Shown in pieces: positions 33,880-42,089 of a stretch of DNA of 50,831 nucleotides. The first letter of the stretch is position 1. Every line of letters begins with the position of its first letter. Both the position numbers and the translations under genes were made by a program. Origin of the DNA: Candidatus Trichofilum aggregatum (GTDB lineage Bacteria > Chloroflexota > Anaerolineae > Promineifilales > Promineifilaceae); contig JADJUV010000033.1 in assembly GCA_016716885.1 (NCBI GenBank), positions 1 through 50,831 on the forward strand. Direction: 5' to 3'. Below the pieces are notes generated by a model. It saw only the letters and a program-made list of their open reading frames with translations. It was not told where the DNA came from and ran no database searches.

Positions 33880-34386
33880 TCAAGTGCGTTTTCGCCGCCG
33901 GTTTGCTTTCTCGATTCGATGCAAATGCGCCACAATGTGATCCCGGACGATTTTCAGATGTTCATCGGGTGAATAATCTCGCGAACCCTTACGATACGGG
34001 ATCATCATGTCAGCGGGCATCCCGACGACACACCGCCGAATGATTGCCTGTGCTCGGTTGATTCGACCCGCAATCTGGCCCACGCTCATGAGGCGGGATT
34101 TTTCTACCCCTTGCTGGTTGAGGTCAGGGTATTTGCCATCCAACACAACGGGTTGTCGCCCTTCGGCCATGGCTTTTACGTTTCGGGCGAAACTCTCATG
34201 CCAAAATGCAATGTGACCCAAAGTCTCTTTGGCAGTCCAGTCGCCTACTTGAAGGGTCTCCGGATTTGAGCTTTGTTTCACGGTTTCGATGATGCATTGT
34301 ACAGCCTCATCAAGTTGTTCCAGAAGGACTCGTCTGGAGTCCTGCGCCATAGATGACTCGGACTGTGGCTGAGTTGTACGAATCAT
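33880..34386 (-). CDS. DinB/ClbS-like four-helix protein
   Basis: A 168-aa product from the ATG at 34386, preferred over the longer TTG frame because GAAGGAG lies 9 nt upstream. The sequence RVLLEQLDEAVQCIIETV, DWTAKETLGHIAFWHESFARN and the C-terminal DYSPDEHLKIVRDHIVAHLHRIE fit the DinB-like four-helix bundle. The three conserved histidines that may bind metal are plausible (H in GHIAFWH and in the last helix). DinB-like proteins include thiol S-transferases and DNA-protecting ClbS; the specific role is unknown. Confidence 0.8.
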   Translation of the reverse strand: MIRTTQPQSESSMAQDSRRVLLEQLDEAVQCIIETVKQSSNPETLQVGDWTAKETLGHIAFWHESFARNVKAMAEGRQPVVLDGKYPDLNQQGVEKSRLMSVGQIAGRINRAQAIIRRCVVGMPADMMIPYRKGSRDYSPDEHLKIVRDHIVAHLHRIEKANRRRKRT

Positions 34387-34433
34387 AATGCCTTCTCCTT
34401 CACGCAATAAAAAGAGTATCTATCAGGTACTCG

Positions 34434-34527
34434 TTCCACGCTCTGCGTGGAATGCTCCCCACGACGTTCTGCGTCGCGTAGGACGCAGAGCGTCCCAAAT
34501 GATATTCCCACGCAGAGCGTGGGAATA
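34434..34527. repeat. Three tandem hairpins of the CACGC-GCGTG repeat type
   Basis: Successive stems: TTCCACGC/GCGTGGAA (34434-34452), GACGTTCTGCGTC/GACGCAGAGCGTC (about 34463-34494, one mismatch) and TATTCCCACGC/GCGTGGGAATA (34503-34527). All share a C-G-C-A-G-A-G-C core, so they look like diverged units of one REP-type family. The ~480-bp gap 34387-34866 otherwise holds the repeat at 34551-34645 and no gene. Confidence 0.65.
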
Positions 34528-34550
34528 AGTTCGCACACCTGTATAAATAC

Positions 34551-34645
34551 TAAAAAGATACTGTTCGTAGTGACCGCTTTAGCGGGCTGGCGCTAAAACG
34601 GTCACTACGAACCAAACTCCAAATGATTATCTGAACAACTCTATT
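34551..34645. repeat. MITE-like palindromic repeat, copy 2
   Basis: A shorter copy with the stem GTAGTGACCGCTTTAGC against the complementary ACGGTCACTAC, followed by the family's right end CCAAATGATTATCTGAAC. Confidence 0.75.
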
Positions 34646-34866
34646 ATTATGGTGCTACCGGATCAAACGGGGTAGGGGTATTTTCGCCCTGTCCCCGCGT
34701 GGAGTATACGCCCCAGCCGATACTGCCAGCACGCGGCCGCGGCCTGGCAGGCCCCATTTTAGGGTGATTTTTTCTGCATGGCATAACTTTTGGATGCCCC
34801 TTAACGACCTGACCAACGAATAAAACTGCTCATTGTCGTTCTCCATAGCAACGCAAAAGGAAACCC

Positions 34867-37771
34867 ATGAAAAATCTTCCCCGCCTTGTATTCTGGTTTG
34901 GTCTACTGTTTTGGCTTGTTTCCGTTCAAGGCTCACTGGCCCAAGAGCTTTATCACATCCCCACCCGCTTCTTGCCCGGTGACGCCGCCACCCTGGTCGC
35001 GGCCAACAACCAGGATTCCCCCGCCGTTGCTCGTGGTACCAACCACTCCCTGGTCGTCTGGTCGGATGATCGGGCTGTCACCGGCAATGGTTACGAAGCC
35101 GAAACCTCGCGGGATATTTATGGGTTGCGCCTGGATAACAACGGCAACCCGGTAGATGCCTTGCCCATCGCCATTGCGGCCGCACCGGCCTCCCAAGAGA
35201 ACCCCCAGGTGGCCTGGAACGGCAGTAACTGGCTGGTAATGTTTGAAAGTTACACCACCACCGGTTTCTATTATCAAAAATCGCTGGCTTTTGTGCGGGT
35301 CAGTGCGGCGGGACAACCGCTGGATGCCCAGCCTGTCCCGTTGCATGGCCCCCTGCCCACCATAACGGCCTGGTCGCTGACCAATAATGGCTCAAATTGG
35401 GTCGTGGCTTTCCAGGCCACAGCCGCCAATCTGGACCTGAGTGCCATGCGTATCTCCCCCGACGGGGTTGTGCTTGATCCGCCCACCCGCTCGCTCGTGC
35501 CCGGCACGTACTACATGCGCTCCAACCTGAGAGTTGCCTGCGCCAGCGGAACCTGTCTGCTCACCTACAATGGCCTGGATAACACGGGCGGGGTTCTGTT
35601 TGATAGTAATCTGGACGTGTTAGGCGGTGGCCCATTTACGATGTTGGCTGTCCCCAACGTCTCGTCCCTGGAAAGCAATGGCACGCAGTTTTATATGACC
35701 TGGACGGAGCAACAGCCTGATTTTTCCCAGGCTGTCAAAGGCACGCGGGTGAATACCGCCGGGCAAAAGTTGGATGGGGCGGGGGTCAATATTTCGGATA
35801 CCAACCACCCGCAAGCCGATACCATCACCGATGTGGTGTGGACGGGAACGCTGTGGAAGATTACCTGGGAGCATAATGATGGGGTACGGTTGGCCCGGGT
35901 GGATAGTGCGGGGCAACTGTTGGACCCCGGTGGTGTGGCGATTAGTGGGACCGAGGGCGGGGTTCGCGGCCGCGGCCGCGACCGGCACCATTCACCTCGT
36001 CTGGATGGCCTACACCAACGCCAACAACGACATCCTCACCGCCACCATCGCCACCAACAACACCGCCAGCTCCAACCAGACCCTCTCCCTGGGCGCACCC
36101 ATGCAGACCAGCCCCGATGTGGCTACCAGTGGCAACGGTTACATGGTCGTGTTCCGTAGTAGCACCGGAACCCAACACCGGATTATGGCTCAACCCCTGG
36201 CTGCCAATGGCGACGCCACCCTGGCCGAACCCGTCCAACTCGATAGCGGCGACCTGCTCTATGGCCCCGGTGCGCCGTCTGTCGCCTGGAACGGCTCCCT
36301 TTATCTGGTCAGTTGGGGCAACAGCCAGGGCATCGTCGCCCAACGGATCCAGGCCGATGGCACCAAAGTTGACCCCAACCCCTTTGTTGTCATGCCCCAA
36401 AGTTTTGGCCCCGCCGATGTCGCCGCCATTGGCGACACCTTTCTGATCACCGGCAACAAATACGGGCCAACCCCCGAAGTCATCTACGCCCTTGCCGCTC
36501 GTGTGCGCGGCACCGATGGGGCCGTTCTGGACCCTGCGGCCATCAACCTGGGTAGCCTCTATGCCCGCACCCCGGCGGTCGTCAATCTGGCCGGTCGCTG
36601 GCTGGTTGTCTGGCATAGCAACTGGTCACACGACAACTCCATCGCCGACACCCTCATGACCTTTGTCAACCCCGATGGCACCAAAACCAGCACCACGGGC
36701 CTGTATGGCCCCTTCTCGATGGCCGGGGGCAACGGCATTTTCAAGATTGCCCTGGCCGCCAGTGGCAATACCGCCCTCATGGTGCAATCGGTCGAACTGA
36801 GTTCGGGTGTGGAAACGGACCTGGTGAGTGTCCTGGTGAATGCCGATGGCACACTGCAAACGCCGTCTAACCTGACCCCCTGGCGGGGCAATCAATATCT
36901 CCCCACCGCCGCCTGGGATGGTACGAACTTTATCGTGATGTACCAGGATCAGCGCAACCGTTTCAGTGATCTCGATATGCTGGATGCACGAGGCGATCTG
37001 TTTGGGATGCGGATTAGCCCCACCGGCACCGTGTTGGACCCAGCCGGTTTCCTCTTTGCCAATTCCCCCATTGCCGAGGCGCATCCCACCGTGACGGCCC
37101 ACAATGGTCTCAGCCTGATGGCCGCCTCGTTTATGCGTAACGAAAGCCCGTATGTTAATCATCGCATTGGTTACGAACAGCGGGGCAGTGGGGGCAACCA
37201 ATGGCCGGTCGCGGTGGCTTCGGCTAATCCCACCGTAGGCACAGTGCCGTTGCCGGTCACCTTTAGTGCGGCTGGCTCCACCGACCCGGATGGTACGATT
37301 ACCGCCTACGCCTGGGATTTTGGGGATGGGGCGACGGCCAATACCGCCAATCCCAGCCACACCTATACCACTGGTGGGCCGTTTGTGGCGACACTGACGG
37401 TCACGGACGACGATGGAGCGCAGACAACCAACGCCGTTTTGGTGGATGCCACCTGGCCGAACCAGTTACCCATTGCCCAAATTCATGCGGATGTTACCAG
37501 TGGTAACGCGCCGCTCACGGTGATATTTGACGCCTATGGTTCGTATGACCCGGATGGGACGTTGGCGAATTTCCTCTGGACGTATAGCGATGGTAGTCAA
37601 ACGTATGGGACATTGGGGACGGAGACGTACACGGTGCCCGGCGTTTATACCGTGACGTTGACCGTGTATGATGATCACAATGTAGCGGGTACGGACACGG
37701 TGCAGATTGTGGTGACGGAGCCGGGGAGTAATAGTTACCAGGTATTTATGCCAATGGTGATAAGGCCCTAG
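34867..37771 (+). CDS. Exported propeller-like protein with two PKD domains, broken by one frameshift
   Basis: Two overlapping frames, 34867-36159 and up to 37771, make one ~968-aa secreted protein if a single G is removed from the GGGG run at 35959-35962; the join then reads GTEGGF-AAAAA-TGTIHLVW. The signal peptide is residues 1-25. Five or more repeats of the form PQVAWNGSNWLVMF, SVAWNGSLYLVSWG and TAAWDGTNFIVMY suggest a beta-propeller. Two PKD domains follow near the C-terminus (FSAAGSTDPDGTITAYAWDF and FDAYGSYDPDGTLANFLW). The protein ends YQVFMPMVIRP, the same motif as near the end of the giant protein. The start has AAAGGA 6 nt upstream. The shift lies within 5 bp of two overlapping GCGGCCGC octamers. 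It could be a real pseudogene or an assembly error. Role: probable surface or secreted adhesin. Confidence 0.8.
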
Positions 37772-37845
37772 ATCATCACCTTACCGGGCAGCCCGCGTAA
37801 TCCTGAAGACCTTTTTTAAGGGCGCTTGACTTCGCGGCCGCGAAC

Positions 37846-37884
37846 AAACACCTCGGACGAACCTATCTCGGCCGAGGTGTTTTT
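37846..37884 (+). terminator. Intrinsic terminator
   Basis: An 11-bp stem (AAACACCTCGG and its complement) with a 15-nt loop is followed by TTTTTAAATT. It lies 75 bp past the stop of the PKD protein and 24 bp past the end of the convergent small gene, so it may serve both directions. Confidence 0.7.
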
Positions 37885-37907
37885 AAATTAAGGCGCGGCG
37901 GGGGCAC

Positions 37908-38153
37908 TTATTCCAGAACGTCTTTAGCGGCAAGTTTTGCCAGGAGAAATTCTTGCCAGGCTTCATTAAAAGCGTCGATGTAGCCTGGTTGCGTGATACT
38001 AACAACAATATCAGCCCAATTTTTATGCTCGTCGAGCTTGTGCCTTGAGGCTTTATGGGGAACATCCTGCATTCCAGGCACGCGCGCAAAATCCCCAATA
38101 ATATCTTGGCGATTTTGTTGATCACTAAGCCACTGGTCAAATCGTAAATTCAT
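37908..38153 (-). CDS. YozE-like small protein
   Basis: An 81-aa product starting at the ATG at 38153, supported by GGAG 7 nt upstream; an upstream in-frame GTG adds five residues without a ribosome site. The sequence FDQWLSDQQNRQDIIGDFAR and YIDAFNEAWQEFL resembles the YozE SAM-like fold (short helical protein, IGDFA then FxxAWxxF). The function of this family is unknown. It is the first gene of the minus-strand run that occupies the rest of the window. Confidence 0.65.
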   Translation of the reverse strand: MNLRFDQWLSDQQNRQDIIGDFARVPGMQDVPHKASRHKLDEHKNWADIVVSITQPGYIDAFNEAWQEFLLAKLAAKDVLE

Positions 38154-38295
38154 CTGCTCTCCAAACACATATGTGCATTATTTTCACGGTGCCTTGCAAA
38201 ACAAACCGTTTAGTCTACTGATAAACACCCGCCAAAGCGCCAAGGACGCCAGGCCACCAGAGAAAAATTTGTGGCTTCTTCAGTGGACTCACCGA

Positions 38296-38745
38296 TTACG
38301 ACGGATAATCAACCTCGTTGGCAATGAGGGCAAAAAGATCGGCTGATTGGGTTAGATGAACCTGAAACTCGCCAAAGACTTGCACGGAATTTTTCTGGGG
38401 GTGAACGAGGATAATCCGTCTGCGGCCGCGGGCTTGTGATTGGCTTAGTCGCGGTAATAAACTATCGTCCACCAGCCCCTCTTCTAGGACAACGACTTGC
38501 GGTTGATACTGGTCAACCCCCTGTAACACACTATCGGGATGCGTATCCATTAGCCGATAAATATGCGGGATAAATACCTCTGCCAGCAGAATTTCCAATA
38601 CATCGCCCAAGAGCGTATTTTGGGTGGCAACCAATACCCGCCGATGTGCCTTATCCTCGGCCTGACACTCAGGCATAAGGTTCTGTTCGACATTTACCTG
38701 AGCGTTGGCTTGAATCCATAACCTCGGATAGGTGTTGTTGTTCAT
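38296..38745 (-). CDS. Receiver-like protein lacking the phosphoacceptor aspartate
   Basis: A 149-aa product from the ATG at 38745 (GAGG 5-6 nt upstream). The longer open frame to 38982 is repeat DNA and should not be translated. After a 35-residue leader the fold follows a response-regulator receiver: RVLVATQNTLLGDVLEILLAE, PQVVVLEEGLVDDSLLPRL, RRRIILVHPQ and a final helix. The acidic pocket at the first strand is absent (VATQN). The phosphoacceptor position reads VVVLEEGL, glutamate instead of aspartate. It is therefore a pseudo-receiver, possibly constitutive or a protein-interaction module. There is no output domain. Confidence 0.7.
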   Translation of the reverse strand: MNNNTYPRLWIQANAQVNVEQNLMPECQAEDKAHRRVLVATQNTLLGDVLEILLAEVFIPHIYRLMDTHPDSVLQGVDQYQPQVVVLEEGLVDDSLLPRLSQSQARGRRRIILVHPQKNSVQVFGEFQVHLTQSADLFALIANEVDYPS

Positions 38746-38827
38746 CGTCCCTCGTCTTCTGTAACCATTTAACCTGCCAGAGGTTTGTTCCACTCGTACA
38801 GCTTTACACAAGTCTTTAGCCGGTTTA

Positions 38828-38876
38828 GTCGGAAGACCCATCCCCCTGACCCCCTTCCCGGGGGGAAGGGGGGAAC
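38828..38876 (-). repeat. Dispersed C/G-run repeat, copy 2 (inverted)
   Basis: Reverse-complement counterpart of 31333-31380, beginning GTCGGAAGACCCATCCCCCT. It lies in the 5' flank of the receiver-like gene. The gap 38746-39149 contains this repeat and the MITE-like copy at 38972, and no gene. Confidence 0.65.
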
Positions 38877-38971
38877 TTAACGGCGCGGGGCTAGGGGTGG
38901 GGGTTTCCGGCGACAAACAAATGGTGAGACTTGTCATAAAAACATACGTCGTACTTTTGTAAAGTTGTACG

Positions 38972-39084
38972 ATAGCTTTCAAGAAAAAGATTTTGTTTGT
39001 AGTGACCGCTTTAGCGGGCTGGTGCTAGCCCGCTAAAGCGGTCACTACGAACCAAGACCCCAAATGATTATCTGAACAGCTATA
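38972..39084. repeat. MITE-like palindromic repeat, copy 3 (best preserved)
   Basis: Ends ATAGCTTTCAAG and CTGAACAGCTAT are imperfect inverted termini. The interior is a long stem (GTAGTGACCGCTTTAGCGGG and its exact complement) around a short loop. It carries no open frame. About 113 bp. Confidence 0.8.
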
Positions 39085-39149
39085 GTTAGCCCCATCACCG
39101 AAACTTTCAGCCGGTTTTTTCCCCAGGGATGCTGAACGTTTACTTTTGC

Positions 39150-39407
39150 TTAACTGCCAATAACAATATACCGGCCCCCACGTTGCTGGAGCGCGAGGGT
39201 TGTATCCTCACTGTCTAGCTTACGAGCCATTTCCCATCCGGTGATACCGTTTTTGAAAAAGATATCATACTGCACCGAGTTGGCGGGTAAGACACAGGTT
39301 TCACCAGGGGCAGCCACACAACTGCTGACAAGATCACGCCCCGCATATATCTGCGCCTGGGTTTTAATTTCTGTCTGATTGTGGAATGTGATTTTTGATT
39401 CTGTCAT
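39150..39407 (-). CDS. Small hypothetical protein
   Basis: An 85-aa product from the ATG at 39407, with AGG 7 nt upstream (another ATG at 39422 adds five residues). The sequence KITFHNQTEIKTQAQIYAGR, VLPANSVQYDIFFKNG and WEMARKLDSEDTTLALQQRG has alternating strands and looks like a small beta-sandwich. It has two cysteines (SSC, ETC). There is no signal peptide and no recognised family. The open frame reaching 39662 runs through a repeat and is not supported. Confidence 0.55.
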   Translation of the reverse strand: MTESKITFHNQTEIKTQAQIYAGRDLVSSCVAAPGETCVLPANSVQYDIFFKNGITGWEMARKLDSEDTTLALQQRGGRYIVIGS

Positions 39408-39486
39408 TTTTACCTGCGACATGACCAGGAGTACCATGATGGTATCGTTACCCCTGGTCGTTAATTTGAGACTTACTCTTGTAACT

Positions 39487-39600
39487 ATAGCTTTTAAGAA
39501 AAAGATTTTGTTTGTAGTGACCGCTTTAGCGGGCTGGTGATGGCCCGCTAAAGCGGTCACTACAAACAAAAAATCCCCCATGATTATCTGCACAGCCATA
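39487..39600. repeat. MITE-like palindromic repeat, copy 4
   Basis: Same layout as copy 3: ATAGCTTTTAAGAAAAAGA left end, stem GTAGTGACCGCTTTAGCGGG with its complement, and CATGATTATCTGCACAGC right end. Confidence 0.8.
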
Positions 39601-39634
39601 CTAACGCTGTCGAGGGCTGAGCTTGTTGAAACCC

Positions 39635-39667
39635 GCCCGTTGCCTTCGACAAGCTCAGGCAACGGGC
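39635..39667. repeat. Inverted repeat of the TTCGACAAGCTCAGG type
   Basis: Ten-base arms GCCCGTTGCC and GGCAACGGGC flank TTCGACAAGCTCA. This core is a widespread dispersed repeat that produces spurious peptides such as PELVEG when translated. A partial second core lies at 39606-39630. Confidence 0.6.
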
Positions 39668-39773
39668 CTGGTAGTTACTTATTCACTCGACTCTGGCGAA
39701 AATTTGGACGACCTCTGGCAATCTCTCAGTCTCTTAGTCTCCAGAGGTCAGCCCCAAAAACGCCAATGTCGAA

Positions 39774-39884
39774 TTATTCATTAAAGGCCCCAGGATTATC
39801 TTTCTTCTGTTTTTTGTCTTTTTTCGCCTGCTTTTTTTCCTTGGCCGTTTTGGCTGGTTTTTGCTTGTCGCTTTTTTTACTCAT
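39774..39884 (-). CDS. Lysine-rich 36-aa protein
   Basis: ATG at 39884 preceded by AAGGGAG about 9 nt upstream; TAA at 39774-39776. The peptide is nearly all Lys, Ala, Gln and Asp (MSKKSDKQKPAK... ending NPGAFNE), so it is highly basic and probably disordered. Such peptides can bind nucleic acid, but no family is recognised. The good ribosome site is the main support. Confidence 0.5.
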   Translation of the reverse strand: MSKKSDKQKPAKTAKEKKQAKKDKKQKKDNPGAFNE

Positions 39885-39933
39885 GGTAATTTCTCCCTTA
39901 GTGATCGTTCGGAATTAACTTAGCGGTTTTCAA

Positions 39934-39962
39934 ATTGCGGCAGTCTTGAAGACTGCCGCAAT
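39934..39962. terminator. Hairpin, 14-bp arms
   Basis: ATTGCGGCAGTCTT and its exact complement separated by one base. It lies between the SDR gene and the Lys-rich gene and may end the SDR transcript; no clear T-run follows. Confidence 0.4.
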
Positions 39963-40093
39963 CTAGCGAACTTATTCACGAACAATTACTTAGTACTTGA
40001 CGAGTCAATTTCTTGTACGGTGAGCCAGAAATTTATCCGCTGGCTTGTGGTCTCTCTGTCTTTGTCCTCTCGGTTACTGGCAGTTGCTCACGT

Positions 40094-40846
40094 TCATCGA
40101 GCCAGATAGCCCCCATCTACAGGGTAATAGGCCCCCGTAACAAAGGACGACTTCTCTGAACTGAGCCACATTACCAGTTCGGCGACTTCTTCGGGCTTTC
40201 CCAATCGTCCCATGGGATGCAGGGATACCAGCATACTATTCAACCCGTCATCCGCTTCGAGTTCCTGGATGAGCGGTGTGCTGATAAAACCTGGCCCGAC
40301 AGCATTGATACGAATCCCTTGTGATGCATACTCCAATGCCGCCCCCTGCGTCAGGCCCAGCACGCCATGTTTGGCCGCCACATACCCCACCGACCCACTA
40401 AACCCAACCTGGCCGAGGATAGAAGCCATGTTGACAATCGCTCCACCGCCACTCTTAAGGATGGCCGGAATCTGGTACTTCATGCCGTAGAAAACCCCCG
40501 ATAGGTTGATAGATAAAATTTTCTCCCACCCTTCGATGGAGTAATCCGCCGTGAGATTTTGTTCACCACCAATCCCGGCATTGTTGCAGGCATAATCAAG
40601 CCGACCATATTGTTCCAAAGCGACCACCACCATCCGTTCACAATCTGCCGGTTGGGAGACATCCGACGCCACAAAAGTTGCCTGCCCGCCAGCCTGGCGG
40701 ATCTGTTCGGCAACCTGTTCGCCTGGCTCCTGGTTGACGTCTGAGAGGACAACGGCTATTCCATTTTGAGCATAGAGTTTGGCTACACTTTTGCCGATCC
40801 CAGAGGCCGCTCCCGTAACAATGGCTACTGCTCTTTGTTCATTCAT
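40094..40846 (-). CDS. Short-chain dehydrogenase/reductase (FabG-like)
   Basis: A 250-aa classical SDR: NAD(P)-dependent oxidoreductase with a Rossmann fold. TGAASGIG (11-18) is the cofactor loop, NNAG (88-91) the structural motif. The catalytic residues are S142 with Y155 and K159 in GYVAAK; the last strand ends VTGAYYPVDGGYLA as in the family. Aspartate after the second strand (VVLSDVN, D36) favours NAD over NADP. The substrate cannot be told from sequence. GGGGGAG lies 7 nt before the ATG. It lies 53 bp downstream of the DUF3267 gene on the same strand. Confidence 0.92.
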   Translation of the reverse strand: MNEQRAVAIVTGAASGIGKSVAKLYAQNGIAVVLSDVNQEPGEQVAEQIRQAGGQATFVASDVSQPADCERMVVVALEQYGRLDYACNNAGIGGEQNLTADYSIEGWEKILSINLSGVFYGMKYQIPAILKSGGGAIVNMASILGQVGFSGSVGYVAAKHGVLGLTQGAALEYASQGIRINAVGPGFISTPLIQELEADDGLNSMLVSLHPMGRLGKPEEVAELVMWLSSEKSSFVTGAYYPVDGGYLAR

Positions 40847-40899
40847 ATCTAACTCCCCCCTATAGGTCTAAACATCAGTTTTAACTTCGCCGGATAGAT

Positions 40900-41448
40900 T
40901 TATCCGTTAATAACATGACAACCTGCTCTAGATGGATGATCTTCTACCAATGTGCCACTCTTTACATGGCGAAGGGTCCATAGGATGATCCAGTCACCAC
41001 TGGCGGCAACTGTGTGGATGATGCTGAACCAGAGCAATCCACCCCTGCCCAGCAAGAGACTCAGGATGTAGGGAATGATGCCCAAAACCAACCCCGGCAT
41101 GAAACCACCGATCCGGTAGCTATTTATGTCAATGGGTTCTTGCAAATGGGCATAGGGCGTTAGCGTACGCCATTGGACACCAAATTTGAGGGTGCTGTAT
41201 GACTTTTGGCCCAAAATCATCCAGGTAAGCCCGTGGATGAGTTCATGCGCCAGGATGCCCACAGTCACAAAAACAAGGAAGAGAAGGAAGTTCCATGAGG
41301 TAAATTCCATTTTTGTGCCATCATGTAGCCAGTTAAAAAGCATCAATTGCAAGATGGCAACGGGAATGCCTATCAACAAGGCTCCCATATTGGCGCGCAA
41401 CAGGGAGATGGAAAGGTCTCGCTTGTTCTCAAGATTTGTTTGATCCAT
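40900..41448 (-). CDS. DUF3267 membrane protein with HExxH motif
   Basis: A 182-aa protein with hydrophobic segments at ~17-40, ~52-75, ~112-135 and ~140-160. H68-E69-L70-I71-H72 (AHELIHGLTW) is the zinc-type motif placed within a membrane helix. Further on come GGFMPGLVLGIIPYILSLL and GDWIILW, as in DUF3267 and related site-2-protease-like proteins. The family is thought to be membrane metallopeptidase-like, but activity has not been established. The upstream Shine-Dalgarno is weak. It may share a transcript with the SDR gene. Confidence 0.8.
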   Translation of the reverse strand: MDQTNLENKRDLSISLLRANMGALLIGIPVAILQLMLFNWLHDGTKMEFTSWNFLLFLVFVTVGILAHELIHGLTWMILGQKSYSTLKFGVQWRTLTPYAHLQEPIDINSYRIGGFMPGLVLGIIPYILSLLLGRGGLLWFSIIHTVAASGDWIILWTLRHVKSGTLVEDHPSRAGCHVING

Positions 41449-41497
41449 TGGTCAGCATCTCTGGCTAGTACAGTTTTACAGAAGCCCGAGCCGGTTT

Positions 41498-41562
41498 GGA
41501 CCCCCCCCCCGCCCCCCCCCCCCCGGGGAAGGGGGCCCCCCCCCCGCCCGGGGGCCCCCCCA
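41498..41562. other. Degenerate poly-C/poly-G tract
   Basis: Some 60 bases made almost only of C and G homopolymers (runs up to about 14 C), broken by one GGGGAAGGGGG. It resembles the C/G-run repeat at 31333 and 38828 after loss of its other bases. It may be a repeat that sequencing or assembly could not resolve. Confidence 0.6.
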
Positions 41563-41599
41563 ACGGCAACTCCACAAACACCACCTTCGTAAACCTGTC

Positions 41600-41878
41600 C
41601 TAGTGCGTCCGTTGTCCCGCTATCCAGCGCAAGAAATTGACCGTGATGAGCAAGAGGGCGGAACCGGTCAGTGAGACCAAAAAGGCGGGGAAGCTGAAAT
41701 AGCTTGGTTCAAGCGTGTGGATGCCGAACAAGGGTGTGAAGATCCAACCGGCCATAAACGCACCAATAACCCCTAAACTCATATTGAACAAAACATCAGG
41801 CCACTCGTTCATTTGTATGAATCGAGTTGTCAGGAAGCCAATAAGACCACCCACAAGCACGTAAATCAGAACGTTCAT
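41600..41878 (-). CDS. GlsB/YeaQ/YmgE-family membrane protein
   Basis: A 92-aa inner-membrane protein of the family once called transglycosylase-associated. It has the GGLIGFLTTRFI helix, a second helix NMSLGVIGAFMAGWIFTPLFGI and a third FLVSLTGSALLLITVNFLRWI. Members are induced by general and envelope stress in many bacteria. AAAGGAG is 8 nt upstream of the ATG. A second family member lies at 49549-49894. Confidence 0.85.
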   Translation of the reverse strand: MNVLIYVLVGGLIGFLTTRFIQMNEWPDVLFNMSLGVIGAFMAGWIFTPLFGIHTLEPSYFSFPAFLVSLTGSALLLITVNFLRWIAGQRTH

Positions 41879-42089
41879 TTTTAACTCTCCTTTTGGGTGT
41901 GGGCCTGGCCCAGATTACCCATCATTGTTTAGCAACAATTCGCTTCAGTGTGTTAGGCGCTAACGGCGTCACTATCGACAAAAAATTGTCGATCTTCTTG
42001 AAAAATGGCAGGCCTGGGAAATCTTTTGTACATGGATAGGAAGAACACGGATGGCTTTCGTGCGAATTCGTTTAATTCGTGGCAAAAAC

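Noticed and set aside
34434..34527. Tandem hairpins considered as a short CRISPR-like array
   Set aside because: Units are palindromic and adjacent without unique spacers of constant length, and no cas genes are present.
38746..38982. Upstream extension of the receiver-like gene to 38982
   Set aside because: It translates the C/G-run repeat and part of a palindrome; the ATG at 38745 has a good ribosome site.
39408..39662. N-terminal extension of the small gene at 39150 up to 39662
   Set aside because: It begins with PELVEG-type peptide from a widespread repeat and reads through MITE copy 4; the start at 39407 with a ribosome site is preferred.
41347..41592. Plus-strand frame crossing the poly-C tract
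   Set aside because: Its poly-Pro/Arg tail comes only from the C/G homopolymer block, and the rest is antisense to the DUF3267 gene.
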